A stretch of DNA of 20,036 nt from NCBI GenBank assembly GCA_937916125.1, contig CALGGE010000106.1:1-20036 (forward strand). The letters run 5' to 3'. Both the position numbers and the translations under genes were made by a program. Of the stretch, positions 1-8,304 are shown one piece after another. The notes under the pieces were generated by a model. That model had not been told where the DNA came from. It saw only the letters and a list, made by a program, of their open reading frames with translations, and did no database searches. The first letter of the stretch is position 1, and every line of letters begins with the position of its first letter. This DNA comes from an uncultured Elusimicrobia bacterium. Lineage in GTDB: Bacteria; Elusimicrobiota; Endomicrobiia; Endomicrobiales; Endomicrobiaceae.

Positions 1-38
1 CCAATTCCCAATCCCCAATCCCCAATCCCCAATCCCCA
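1..38. repeat. Telomere-like heptamer array (CCCCAAT)n
   Basis: About five tandem copies of the heptamer CCCCAAT open the window, the first one degenerate. The C-rich strand reads 5' to 3' into the sequence, which is the correct orientation for a left chromosome end of a ciliate-type telomere. A kinesin reading frame follows after only about 95 bases. Ciliate telomeres belong to the C4A2 / C4A4 class, and CCCCAAT is a close variant. A bacterial heptamer array is the alternative, but it would not explain the adjoining eukaryotic gene. Confidence 0.65.
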
Positions 39-132
39 TTTAATAATTTTCTTTTTTTTTCTTACTATTATTAATTATTATTCAAACGAAAAAAAATATA
101 ATCAAAAAAAAATTAATTAACAACTAAAAAAA
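39..132 (+). other. AT-rich leader between telomere-like array and kinesin start
   Basis: This is an almost pure A/T stretch with long T and A runs and no Shine-Dalgarno sequence before the ATG at 133. Such a short, very AT-rich leader between telomere and start codon is typical of gene-sized ciliate macronuclear chromosomes. It differs from every other gene start in the window, most of which have a recognisable GGAG-like site. Confidence 0.5.
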
Positions 133-1077
133 ATGTCTTTAATAACCCAAAATCAACCCCAGATAGAAAATGCAATAAATATGCAATCTCAATCTCAAAT
201 AAATATCCCTTCATATCAATCCATTCCCAAAATTCGAGTAATAGTGCGTAAAAGGCCTTTAAGTAAAAAAGAGCTTTCCAAAAGTGATCAAGACGTGGTG
301 GAAATTCGTAACAATCGTCAAGTGGTGGTGAAAGAATTAAAAGTCAAAGTAGATTTAACCAAATACATCGAAGAACATTCCTTCAATTTCGACTTAGCCT
401 TCGATGAAACGGTCACAAATGAGCAAATTTATTTGCAAACAGTGCGTCCAATGATCGAGGCGGCTTTTCACAAGGTTAAAGTGACCTGTTTCGCCTACGG
501 CCAAACAGGTTCAGGCAAGACTTTCACTATGATGGGAAACAGAAGACAAATTCCAGGGCTTTATTTACTAGCGGCATATGATATCTTCACTTTATTACAA
601 AATTATAAGGGCTTTTCCATATGGGTAAGCTTTTATGAAATTTACTGTGGTAAATTGTACGATTTGTTGAATGAAAGAAAGATTTTAACGGCAAGAGAAG
701 ACGGTAAACAGAATATATGTATAGGTGGTTTAACCGAGAAAAACGCGGAAGATATTAATATTTTAATGCAAATGAAAAAAATTCTTGGAAGAGATAATGT
801 TCAAAAAATTTTAAATAAAACATTTTATGCTAAAGCTTTAATCAGAGTAAAATATACAAAACCTCAGTTTAAATTAAAAAAACGGCAGAGAATGGAAAAT
901 TTGGAAAATATGTTCCGTTTAAACAAAAAATATGCGGAAGTCATAAAAGGTAAAAATATATTGTTGATAGATGATATTGCCACAACCTGCTCGACGGCAA
1001 ACCAATGTGCGAAAGTTTTGAAAGAAAATAAAGCCAAAAAAGTTATCGCGGTTGCTCTGGCTCGTGCGGAATATTGA
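133..1077 (+). CDS. Chimeric ORF: kinesin-13 motor N-terminus joined to ComF-like C-terminus
   Basis: Residues ~30-205 are a kinesin-13 (KIF2/MCAK class) motor domain. Visible marks are the IRVIVRKRPL strand at ~34-43, FDLAFDE at 86-92, the P-loop GQTGSGKT at 123-130, and FYEIYCGKLYDLLN followed by REDGKQ near 167-183. The switch I (SSRSH) and switch II (DLAGSE) motifs are absent, so the motor is cut off and could not hydrolyse ATP normally. Residues ~230-314 are instead the end of a bacterial ComF-type phosphoribosyltransferase. The switch occurs between roughly nt 735 and 820 and happens to stay in frame. Kinesins are eukaryotic microtubule motors, and together with the telomere-like start the first part is most likely ciliate DNA. 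A library, amplification or assembly chimera is much more likely than a real fusion gene. Confidence 0.75.
   Translation: MSLITQNQPQIENAINMQSQSQINIPSYQSIPKIRVIVRKRPLSKKELSKSDQDVVEIRNNRQVVVKELKVKVDLTKYIEEHSFNFDLAFDETVTNEQIYLQTVRPMIEAAFHKVKVTCFAYGQTGSGKTFTMMGNRRQIPGLYLLAAYDIFTLLQNYKGFSIWVSFYEIYCGKLYDLLNERKILTAREDGKQNICIGGLTEKNAEDINILMQMKKILGRDNVQKILNKTFYAKALIRVKYTKPQFKLKKRQRMENLENMFRLNKKYAEVIKGKNILLIDDIATTCSTANQCAKVLKENKAKKVIAVALARAEY
800..1077 (+). pseudogene. ComF-like phosphoribosyltransferase, C-terminal part only
   Basis: This is the bacterial half of the chimeric ORF; its left limit is approximate. It shows ComF-family order: an ALIRVKYTKPQ segment, an R-x-x-N-x-x-N segment, then the PRPP-binding loop ILLIDDIATTCSTA at residues ~276-289 of the ORF, ending in ALARAEY. 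ComF proteins are ~200-240 residues and begin with a zinc ribbon and a GFNQ motif; both are missing here because the sequence is replaced by kinesin. The loop normally reads TTGST, but here the glycine is Cys. Biological function cannot be judged from this fragment. In the real genome an intact comF-like gene probably lies directly upstream of accD. Confidence 0.6.
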
Positions 1078-1154
1078 TTTACTTATGTTTTTGTCGGTTT
1101 TTGATTGTTGTGTGAAATTATGTGAAATCATAAAATAAAAAACAGAAAAATTAT

Positions 1155-1184
1155 TTGTGATTTTTATCGTTTTTTTTGTATAAT
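1155..1184 (+). promoter_or_regulatory. Candidate sigma70-like promoter for accD-folC
   Basis: A perfect -10 box TATAAT lies at 1179-1184. A partial -35 box TTGTGA (4 of 6) lies at 1155-1160, with an 18-nt spacer. It is in the only sizeable gap upstream of accD, about 50 nt before the start codon. Confidence 0.5.
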
Positions 1185-1236
1185 ATAAAAGATTTTAAGT
1201 TTCGGTTGCTTATATGACTCCGTTGGAGGGGATAAA

Positions 1237-2040
1237 ATGATGGTACCCAATAATAAAAAAGGATTACCTGAAGGTCTGTGGACCAAATGTAAAAAATGCG
1301 AACAAATAATTTTCCAAAAAGATTTTGAAGAAAATTTTATGGTATGTCCCAAATGCGGATACTATGTCCGTTTAAATTCCGTTGACAGAATAAAATATAT
1401 GACGGATAAAAATTCTTTTAAAGAATTAAATGCCGATATGAAACCCGTTGATGTTATAGGTTTCCCGGGATATAATGTAAAAAAAGATTCTTATAAAACA
1501 AAAGATGCCATATGCACGGGCGAAGCAAAAATGGACGGATATCCGATAGCCATAGGCGTAATGGATTTTGAATATATGGGCGGAAGTATGGGCTCGGTTG
1601 TTGGAGAAAAAATAGTCCGTCTTATAGAAAGAGCCATCGATAAAAAACTTCCCGTAATTTTGGTCTGTGCTTCCGGCGGTGCAAGAATGCAGGAAGGAAT
1701 CATTTCCCTAATGCAAATGGCAAAAACTTCCGCTGCACTTGCAAGGCTCGGTAAAAAAGGACTTCCTTATATTTCCGTTTTAACCGATCCTACTACGGGA
1801 GGCGTTGCGGCGTCCTATGCAATGCTCGGTGATGTGATAATTGCGGAACCTAACGCTTTGATAGGTTTTGCCGGACCGAGAGTTATCGAGCAGACCATAA
1901 GACAGCAATTGCCGAAAGGCTTTCAACTTTCCGAATTTTTGTTAAAACACGGTATGGTTGATATGGTTGTTGAAAGAAAAAATTTAAAAGATACGATAAC
2001 AAAAATATTAAAGTTCTTTGTATTCAATAAAACAAAATGA
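1237..2040 (+). CDS. accD: Acetyl-CoA carboxylase carboxyltransferase subunit beta
   Basis: This is the beta half of the carboxyltransferase of acetyl-CoA carboxylase. With AccA it moves the carboxyl group from biotin to acetyl-CoA, giving malonyl-CoA for fatty acid synthesis in the cytoplasm. The N-terminal zinc ribbon has four cysteines at residues 18, 21, 37 and 40 (CxxC twice). A crotonase-fold carboxyltransferase core follows, with GGARMQEG and TGGVAASYAMLGDV visible. At 267 residues it is slightly shorter than E. coli AccD (~304), mainly at the C-terminus. The start is set by GGAGGGG at 1225-1231, 5 nt before ATG 1237; a second ATG follows directly. The stop overlaps the folC start (ATGA), so the two genes are likely translationally coupled. 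accA is not in the window. Confidence 0.95.
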   Translation: MMVPNNKKGLPEGLWTKCKKCEQIIFQKDFEENFMVCPKCGYYVRLNSVDRIKYMTDKNSFKELNADMKPVDVIGFPGYNVKKDSYKTKDAICTGEAKMDGYPIAIGVMDFEYMGGSMGSVVGEKIVRLIERAIDKKLPVILVCASGGARMQEGIISLMQMAKTSAALARLGKKGLPYISVLTDPTTGGVAASYAMLGDVIIAEPNALIGFAGPRVIEQTIRQQLPKGFQLSEFLLKHGMVDMVVERKNLKDTITKILKFFVFNKTK

Positions 2041-3305
2041 TTTCTTCCGATTTGGGACAAGAATATAAAACGATGTCTTTAGGTTTGGACCGAATAAGAA
2101 ATTTTTTGTCCGATAACAATATCGGATATAAAAAATTAAAATATATTCATATTGCGGGAACGAACGGTAAAGGCTCGACGGCAAAAATGCTGGCAACGAT
2201 ATTTGAAAACTGCGGGTATAAGACCGGACTGTACACTTCTCCTCATTTAATAAAAATAAACGAGAGGATTCAAATCGACGGCAAATATATAAGCGATAAA
2301 GATTTGAGTTTTATTGAAAAGAAATATGATAAAGCTTTTGATAAGTACGGTCTGACATATTTTGAAAGAATTACCGCAATTGCTTTTGCATATTTTGTGA
2401 AAAACAAAACGGATATTGTCGTGTTGGAAACGGGACTCGGCGGAAGATACGATGCGACCAATATTATAACGCCGCTTACGTCTGTAATTACAAGCATAGG
2501 CTTGGACCACACGGAAATATTGGGAAAAACATTAAAACAAATTGCTTTTGAAAAAGCAGGAATAATAAAAGAAAATATTCCCGTCGTATGCGGGAATATT
2601 CCCGAAAAAGCTTTAAAAGAAATTTGCAAAATTGCAAAAAATAAAAATTCTCAAACTTTTTTGTTCGGGAAAGATTTTAACGCTGAGTTTTTAAAATATA
2701 ATCGTAATAAAAATTCGCAGTACGTAATGTATAATTCAAAAACGAAATTTGAGGTTTCTCTTTTGGGAAAATCACAGGTTTACAATGTTGCCGTAGTATT
2801 AAAAACCTGCGAACTTTTGAAAGAGAAGTTAAAAAATATAAACTTTAATGTTGTAAAAAAGAGTTTAAAAAATATTTATTGGCCGGCAAGATTTGACGTA
2901 AGAAAACTAAAGATAAAAAATAAAAATTTTTCTCTTATAATCGACGGCGGCCATAATGAACAGGCAGTAGAAAATTTTTTGAATTTATATAAAGAGTCTC
3001 CTTTTTATAAAAAAGACGGCAAACTGTGCTTTGCAATAATGCGGGAAAAGAATTATAAGAAAGTAATTAAAATGCTTTCGCATAATTTCAAGAACATAAA
3101 TTTGATAGAACTTAATAATTCAAGAGCCGTCGATACAAAAATATCGGAAAAAGAATTTTTAAAATATACGAACAAAGAAAATATACGTATTTATGATAAT
3201 ATTAACGATTTTATTGACGATATAAATGACAATGAAAATGTTGTCGTTTTAGGTTCGTTCTTTTTGGCGGGAGAAGTTATAAAATTTATTGAAAATAAAT
3301 TTTGA
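2037..3305 (+). CDS. folC: Folylpolyglutamate synthase / dihydrofolate synthase
   Basis: This Mur-ligase-family enzyme adds glutamate to dihydropteroate and/or to folates, using ATP. The P-loop GTNGKGST is at residues 41-48, followed by GLYTSPHL. Further along are the family motifs ETGLGGRYDATN, GLDHTEILG with FEKAGIIK, and IIDGGHN in the C-terminal domain. Its 422 residues match the usual length. The start codon overlaps the accD stop by 4 nt; an accD-folC pairing is common in bacteria and supports one transcript. Whether it has both activities or only the polyglutamylating one cannot be told from sequence, since no separate folate genes are present here. Confidence 0.93.
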   Translation: MISSDLGQEYKTMSLGLDRIRNFLSDNNIGYKKLKYIHIAGTNGKGSTAKMLATIFENCGYKTGLYTSPHLIKINERIQIDGKYISDKDLSFIEKKYDKAFDKYGLTYFERITAIAFAYFVKNKTDIVVLETGLGGRYDATNIITPLTSVITSIGLDHTEILGKTLKQIAFEKAGIIKENIPVVCGNIPEKALKEICKIAKNKNSQTFLFGKDFNAEFLKYNRNKNSQYVMYNSKTKFEVSLLGKSQVYNVAVVLKTCELLKEKLKNINFNVVKKSLKNIYWPARFDVRKLKIKNKNFSLIIDGGHNEQAVENFLNLYKESPFYKKDGKLCFAIMREKNYKKVIKMLSHNFKNINLIELNNSRAVDTKISEKEFLKYTNKENIRIYDNINDFIDDINDNENVVVLGSFFLAGEVIKFIENKF

Positions 3306-3369
3306 AGTTCCGATAATCGGAAGCGTAAAAATAAAAAATATTTGATAAAAGAAGTAAAGGAAACGAAAA

Positions 3370-4308
3370 ATGGAAATGTTTTTGGGAATTGATATGGGCG
3401 GGACTTTGATAAAGTTGGCTATTGTTGACGGGAAAGCTGATGTTGTTGAGGATGCAAGTGTATATACGGACATAAATGCCGCACCTAAAACGGTAATTAA
3501 AAATATTGCAAACATTATTAAAAACTTCAAAAATTATAATAAAGTAAAAAGTATCGGTGTAGGTATTGCCGGCGATGTTGATTACAAAAAAGGCGTGGTA
3601 CGTTTTTCTCCGAATTTGCCTAAATGGAAAAATATATATCTTAAAAAAGAATTGGAAAAACTGACCGGTAAAACCGTTTATGCGGATAATGATGCAAATA
3701 CCGCGTCCATAGGTGCATTTTGGCTGGATATAAAAAATAAAGCCGATAACGTAATTTGCGTGACATTGGGAACGGGTGTCGGCGGCGGAATAATCATAAA
3801 CAAAAAACTGTACAGAGGTTCTAACGGAACTGCCGGAGAAATAGGACATATTACCGTTGAAGCGAAAGGAAGAAAATGTAACTGCGGTAACAGCGGATGT
3901 TCCGAGACATATATAGGCGTAAAACATATCGTAAAAGAAGCCGTTGATATTTTAAAAACAAAAAAATCAAAATATATAATGAAACTTGCTGACAACAATA
4001 TAAAAAATATAACGCCGAAATTGTTATCTCAGGCAGCATTGAAAGGCGACGTTGTTGCAAAACAGGTATGGAACAATGTCGGTGAAAAGCTCGGTATTCT
4101 TTTGGCAAGTCTTATAAATATTTTTAATCCGGACAGTATCGTTTTGTGCGGCGGGATAAGCAATGCCGGTAATTTGCTTATTGCACCGGCAAAAAAAGAA
4201 ATAAAAGCAAGAGCATTTAAAACTTCTGCCGACAATTGTAAAATTGTAATATCAAAATATACGGGCAAGCTCGGTGTTGTCGGAGCGGCAATGCTTGTAA
4301 AAAATTAG
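3370..4308 (+). CDS. ROK-family sugar kinase, probably glucokinase
   Basis: This is a cytoplasmic ATP-dependent kinase of the ROK family, which phosphorylates glucose or a related sugar at C6. The N-terminal phosphate-binding strand GIDMGGT is at residues 6-12. The catalytic-loop region DNDANTASIGAF is near 106-117, and TLGTGVGGG near 132-140. A zinc site EIGH...CNCGNSGC is at 157-177 (His160, Cys170, Cys172, Cys177). Length (312 residues) is typical. AAAGGA lies just upstream of ATG 3370. It follows folC by 64 nt and is followed 3 nt later by the LptD-like gene, so it probably belongs to the same transcript. N-acetylmannosamine or fructose kinase activity cannot be excluded. Confidence 0.88.
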   Translation: MEMFLGIDMGGTLIKLAIVDGKADVVEDASVYTDINAAPKTVIKNIANIIKNFKNYNKVKSIGVGIAGDVDYKKGVVRFSPNLPKWKNIYLKKELEKLTGKTVYADNDANTASIGAFWLDIKNKADNVICVTLGTGVGGGIIINKKLYRGSNGTAGEIGHITVEAKGRKCNCGNSGCSETYIGVKHIVKEAVDILKTKKSKYIMKLADNNIKNITPKLLSQAALKGDVVAKQVWNNVGEKLGILLASLINIFNPDSIVLCGGISNAGNLLIAPAKKEIKARAFKTSADNCKIVISKYTGKLGVVGAAMLVKN

Positions 4309-4311
4309 TCA

Positions 4312-6354
4312 ATGTCTATTTTTCAAAAAAATATTATAATCCGTTTATTAATATCTTTTGTTTTTATTTTTGTATTAACTTCGGTTTTATTTGCCGATTA
4401 TGAAGTTGATATAAATGCGGACTCTTTAACTTATAAGCAGGATGAAGAAATTATTAATGCATCGGGAAACGTTAAACTTCAATGGCTGGATAAAATAATA
4501 AAAGCCGACAACATTGAAATGAAAATAAAAGATCAACAATTAAATGCCGACGGCAATGTTGAAATCTCGGAGTCAAAAAGTACAATCTTTTCGGATAAAA
4601 TTCAATATGATATGCAGAAAGAACACGGCGATATGTGCGATACGGCAGGTGTCGCCTCTTCAATGTTTTTTACAGCCCAAAAAATGACCAAAGTGTCATC
4701 CGACACTTATAAAATACAAAACGTTATTTTGTCCAACTGCGATTTGGACAAGCCTCATCATTATGCAAAAGCAAAAGAGGGTATTTTTGTTACCGATAAA
4801 AAAATTACCGTGTATAAAGCCGTTTATTATGTCGGCGGAATTCCCGTATTTTATTTTCCCAAATATACGCGTAATTTGGCAGGCTCGGACAGTAAATTCA
4901 GTTATGAAATAACACCGGGATATACAAACGACGGCGGAGTTTCGGCAAAAGCAAAACTGAAATATAAATTTACTGATAAATTAAGCTCGGCTTTGTTGCT
5001 TGATTATTTGGGGACGATAGGTGAGGGTATAGGGCTTGAAACAAGCTACTACGATAAAGACAATATAAAAGCTACAATATTTACTTACGGTACGGAAAAC
5101 AAAAAAAACGAATCTCAACAATGGGTTATCCGTCCGTCTTATTATCAGAAAATTAACGATTTATGGACGGTACAGTCTCATGCGGAATTTGTGAGCGATT
5201 CTTATTTTAACAACAGGTACAACCTTGATGATTGGGACAGAGTTTTAAATAAAAGAAAATCTTATGTTTCTTTTACCAGACAAAGCAGTAAGTCAAATTT
5301 AAGACTTATGTCCGAACTTTATCAGATTTATAATCCGTTGACCGATAAAATACAAAACGGTTCTTATTTGATTTTGCCTCAGGTTTATTATAATATGTAC
5401 CCCGCAAAAACTTTCGGTGCGTACAGCAGTTTTACTTTTACTTTTGAAAATAAAACGGATTATGAACTTTTGTTTTCAAGTAAAACTTACGACTATAATC
5501 GCATTAAAGCTACCGCCGACTATACAATAACAAAAGATTATAAACTTTCGAAAAGAATGACGTTGAAACCTACGTTGGGAATAAAAGAAACTTTTTATGA
5601 CAGTGTTAATCCCGAAAATGATGACAAAAATTTAACCACACGTTATTACGGCTCTTTAAATGCAAGATACAGGCTTACCTGGTGGATGGACTGGAACTTG
5701 TCTTATGAAACAATGTTCAGAACAATGATGAACAATCTTGCAATCGATTACGATTCGTCGGACAGAGGAGCAGAAAAAAATGCTCTGTTTTTCAATAATT
5801 ATATCTACACATCTTCAAATTTTATAATCAGAAATACTACGGGATATGATTTCAGAGAACCTGCGGTTGACGACCATACGGATTGGTATCCTCTTATTAC
5901 GGAAATGACTTATGTTCCAACATCGAAAATAACGTTATATTTAAGGCAAACGCAGGATTTACATCCGTTTAAATTCAATACTTTACAGTTTGATTCAATG
6001 TTCGGTAAATTGGAAAGATTTTATTTCAAATTATCGGCATTTTATTACAATAGCCGTCCCGAAGAACTTGATATTGTCTCGGGTGTGGGTTTGTGGCTTA
6101 ATGCAAAATGGAGATTCGATTATTTAATGAGAACGACTTTAAATTACGTAAATACCGGCGTTAAATGGCTTGGTAAAGATCACGAATTTAAACTTTACAG
6201 AGATTTACATTGTTTCAATTTCGGAGTGTCTTTCAGACTCAGAGAAAATTATTATGAAACCTATTTTAAATTTGATATGAAAACCAATGTTCCGACTTTA
6301 ACCAAGAAAAACGGAACTAAAGAAATAGACCGGGAATTCTATCCCTGGCGTTAA
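4312..6354 (+). CDS. LptD/OstA-like outer-membrane LPS assembly protein
   Basis: Residues 1-28 are a Sec signal peptide with likely cleavage after FA. An OstA/LptA-type beta-jellyroll follows at ~30-115 (INADSLTY...NASGNVKL...ADNIEM). After it comes the LptD-type linker with SNCDLDKPHHYAKA and PVFYFPKY. The rest (~190-680) is rich in alternating aromatic residues, as expected for a beta-barrel. LptD inserts lipopolysaccharide into the outer leaflet of the outer membrane. At 680 residues it is shorter than E. coli LptD (~784). It starts 3 nt after the ROK kinase stop with no clear Shine-Dalgarno sequence, which suggests coupled translation. Its presence shows that the organism is a diderm. LptE is not seen here. 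Confidence 0.85.
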   Translation: MSIFQKNIIIRLLISFVFIFVLTSVLFADYEVDINADSLTYKQDEEIINASGNVKLQWLDKIIKADNIEMKIKDQQLNADGNVEISESKSTIFSDKIQYDMQKEHGDMCDTAGVASSMFFTAQKMTKVSSDTYKIQNVILSNCDLDKPHHYAKAKEGIFVTDKKITVYKAVYYVGGIPVFYFPKYTRNLAGSDSKFSYEITPGYTNDGGVSAKAKLKYKFTDKLSSALLLDYLGTIGEGIGLETSYYDKDNIKATIFTYGTENKKNESQQWVIRPSYYQKINDLWTVQSHAEFVSDSYFNNRYNLDDWDRVLNKRKSYVSFTRQSSKSNLRLMSELYQIYNPLTDKIQNGSYLILPQVYYNMYPAKTFGAYSSFTFTFENKTDYELLFSSKTYDYNRIKATADYTITKDYKLSKRMTLKPTLGIKETFYDSVNPENDDKNLTTRYYGSLNARYRLTWWMDWNLSYETMFRTMMNNLAIDYDSSDRGAEKNALFFNNYIYTSSNFIIRNTTGYDFREPAVDDHTDWYPLITEMTYVPTSKITLYLRQTQDLHPFKFNTLQFDSMFGKLERFYFKLSAFYYNSRPEELDIVSGVGLWLNAKWRFDYLMRTTLNYVNTGVKWLGKDHEFKLYRDLHCFNFGVSFRLRENYYETYFKFDMKTNVPTLTKKNGTKEIDREFYPWR

Positions 6355-6415
6355 AGCTATCCTTTTTTCGTATTCGCAAACATAAGATAGGATTTTGTTG
6401 TAAGAGGATAAATTT

Positions 6416-7246
6416 ATGAATATAGGATGTCATTTGTCGGCGGCAGAAGGCTTTACTCCGATGGCGAAACAGGCGTTGGATATAGGTGCCGATACTTTTC
6501 AATTTTTTACCAGAAATCCGAGAGGGTTTAAAGCAAAAAAAATTGAAGAAGATGATGTAAAAGAATTTTTACAAATTATTAAAGATAACAATTTTGCCAA
6601 AATTCTTGCCCATGCACCTTATACGTTAAATCCCTGTTCTGCGGATAAAAGAGTGAGAGATACCGCAAAAGCATTATTTGTTGACGACTTAAAAAGAATG
6701 GAGTATATACCGGGTAATTTATACAATTTTCATCCGGGAAGTCATGTGGGACAGGGTGTGCAAACGGGTATAAAAATGATAGTTGGTTTGTTAAACGAAG
6801 TGCTGAAGAAAGAACAGACAACTACCGTATTGTTGGAAACCATGTCCGGAAAAGGCAGTGAGGTCGGCGGAAGATTTGAGGAACTGCAACAAATAATAAG
6901 CGGTGTTGAATTAAAAGATAAAATCGGCGTATGTCTTGATACATGCCATATTTACGACGGCGGTTATGATATTGTTAACGATTTGGACGGAGTTTTGGAA
7001 CAATTTGATAAAATTATGGGTTTGGATAAGTTGAAAGCAATTCATTTAAACGATACAAAAAATCCGTTTTCTTCTCATAAGGACAGACACGAAAAAATCG
7101 GGGAAGGATTTATAGGTTTGGAAGCTATAAAAAGAATAATCAATCATCCGAACTTAAAAGATATTCCTTTCCTTTTGGAAACTCCGAACGAAATAGACGG
7201 ATATGCAAAAGAAATAGCACTGTTAAAAAGTTTTTACCGCGGATAA
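6416..7246 (+). CDS. nfo: Endonuclease IV (AP endonuclease)
   Basis: This zinc-dependent enzyme cuts DNA 5' to abasic sites in base excision repair. It is a TIM-barrel protein of 276 residues, the normal length. All expected metal ligands can be assigned by position: His66 (HAPY), His106 (FHPGSH), Glu141 (LLET), Asp175 and His178 (CLDTCH), His210 (IHLND), Asp223 and His225 (KDRH) and Glu255 (LLETP). The final EK.GEGFIGLEA block is also conserved. AAGAGGA sits 7-8 nt upstream of ATG 6416. It is separated from the LptD-like gene by 61 nt and may share its transcript. Confidence 0.95.
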   Translation: MNIGCHLSAAEGFTPMAKQALDIGADTFQFFTRNPRGFKAKKIEEDDVKEFLQIIKDNNFAKILAHAPYTLNPCSADKRVRDTAKALFVDDLKRMEYIPGNLYNFHPGSHVGQGVQTGIKMIVGLLNEVLKKEQTTTVLLETMSGKGSEVGGRFEELQQIISGVELKDKIGVCLDTCHIYDGGYDIVNDLDGVLEQFDKIMGLDKLKAIHLNDTKNPFSSHKDRHEKIGEGFIGLEAIKRIINHPNLKDIPFLLETPNEIDGYAKEIALLKSFYRG

Positions 7247-7381
7247 TGCTGTAACGGCATGTTTACGTTTTTAAGTTAATTTAAAATATTTCTTCATAAA
7301 TTTTTTGTAATTTTATAGAATGTTCCGGAAAATAAAATCTTCGCTTTGGATATGAGAGAGGAGAACCTAAAAGTAAAAATA

Positions 7382-8239
7382 ATGAAAGAAGAAATCATAA
7401 AGCGTCTGAAAGATATAGAAATAAAAAATGATATAAAAATCATTTATGCCGTAGAGTCGGGTAGCAGAATGTGGAATTTTGCATCGAAAAACAGCGACTA
7501 CGACGTAAGGTTTCTTTACATAAGCAGTCCTAAATATTATTTGTCCGTAGAGAATAAAAAAGATTATATTTTAATTATGGATAAAGAAAAAGGGTTTGAT
7601 TTTTCCGGATGGGATATAAAGAAAGCGTTGGGGCTTCTTTTGAAAAGAAATATGTCTTTATATGAATGGATATGCAGCCCCATAGTTTATATGAAAACCG
7701 AAGAAATGGACGGGTTTACCGATGTTGCACAATACTGTTGGGATAAGAAGAAATTAATATATTCTTATATTCATTTGGCAAGCGGCAATTACAAAGCTTA
7801 TGTTTTAAATAAGCCGGAAATTAAATTAAAAAAATATCTTTATATACTAAGAACGATTGCTGCCTGTATGTGGTTGGAAAAATATTTTGTGGCAAAAGAT
7901 TTGAATGACGTTAATTCCGCGGAAGAAAACACTTCGCATGAATTTTGTCCGATTTCAATAGATGTTATTTCGGAAATGATTAAAAATGATAACGGGTATA
8001 TTTACAATCTTCTTCAAAAAATAATTAAAACAAAGAGAGATGGGGAAGAACTTACGCTTTCTTGTCCCGACGAACAGGCAAATATGTGGGTGGAAGAAAA
8101 AATAAAATACTATAAGAGTATGGATAATGATTTAAAAATATCAAAGTCAAAATATAAGAAAATGAAGAGTAAAATAGGCAAAATGTTGGATGACTTTTTT
8201 TATAAAATAATATTACAAAGATTAGTTTCCGTAAGTTGA
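7382..8239 (+). CDS. RlaP/YcgL-type nucleotidyltransferase
   Basis: This is a DNA-polymerase-beta-superfamily nucleotidyltransferase similar to the RlaP / YcgL group (COG3541-like). Counted from ATG 7382, the core motif is GSRMWNF at residues 27-33, then SDYDVR at 38-43 with metal-binding Asp39 and Asp41. IYAVESGSR before it is characteristic. RlaP proteins are linked to RNA repair in some genomes, but no ligase such as RtcB is nearby, so its substrate is unknown. The start is uncertain: ATG 7352 and a TTG at 7346 are in frame, but AGGAG at 7359-7363 lies after them. It precedes ATG 7382 by 18 nt, a long spacing; homologues begin close to this Met. Confidence 0.75.
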   Translation: MKEEIIKRLKDIEIKNDIKIIYAVESGSRMWNFASKNSDYDVRFLYISSPKYYLSVENKKDYILIMDKEKGFDFSGWDIKKALGLLLKRNMSLYEWICSPIVYMKTEEMDGFTDVAQYCWDKKKLIYSYIHLASGNYKAYVLNKPEIKLKKYLYILRTIAACMWLEKYFVAKDLNDVNSAEENTSHEFCPISIDVISEMIKNDNGYIYNLLQKIIKTKRDGEELTLSCPDEQANMWVEEKIKYYKSMDNDLKISKSKYKKMKSKIGKMLDDFFYKIILQRLVSVS

Positions 8240-8256
8240 TATTTGAGAAGTTTCCT

Positions 8257-8285
8257 TTGACTTATAGACTTTATTTTAGTATGAT
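8257..8285 (+). promoter_or_regulatory. sigma70-like promoter for lysA-dapA
   Basis: The -35 box TTGACT (5 of 6) at 8257-8262 and the -10 box TATGAT (5 of 6) at 8280-8285 are separated by an ideal 17-nt spacer. Transcription would start near 8291-8293, only ~12-14 nt before ATG 8305. That leaves just room for the GAGGG at 8297-8301. The upstream in-frame ATG at 8281 falls inside the -10 box and could not be used from this promoter. Confidence 0.65.
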
Positions 8286-8304
8286 AGAGAAAAAAAGAGG
8301 GTAT

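Noticed and set aside
1..38. Bacterial intergenic heptamer repeat, like cyanobacterial short tandem repeats
   Set aside because: Possible by sequence alone, but the position and orientation at the very end, next to a eukaryotic kinesin frame, fit a telomere better.
3308..3322. Terminator after folC (TTCCGA-TAA-TCGGAA)
   Set aside because: A 6-bp palindrome with a 3-nt loop but no U tract after it; the following gene has only a 64-nt gap and is probably co-transcribed.
7291..7320. Promoter before the nucleotidyltransferase gene
   Set aside because: The best pair (TCTTCA and TATAGA) matches only 3 and 4 of 6 positions, too little in such AT-rich DNA.
8236..8304. Longer lysA start at TTG 8236 or ATG 8281
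   Set aside because: No ribosome site at either, and the promoter -35 and -10 boxes lie within this stretch.
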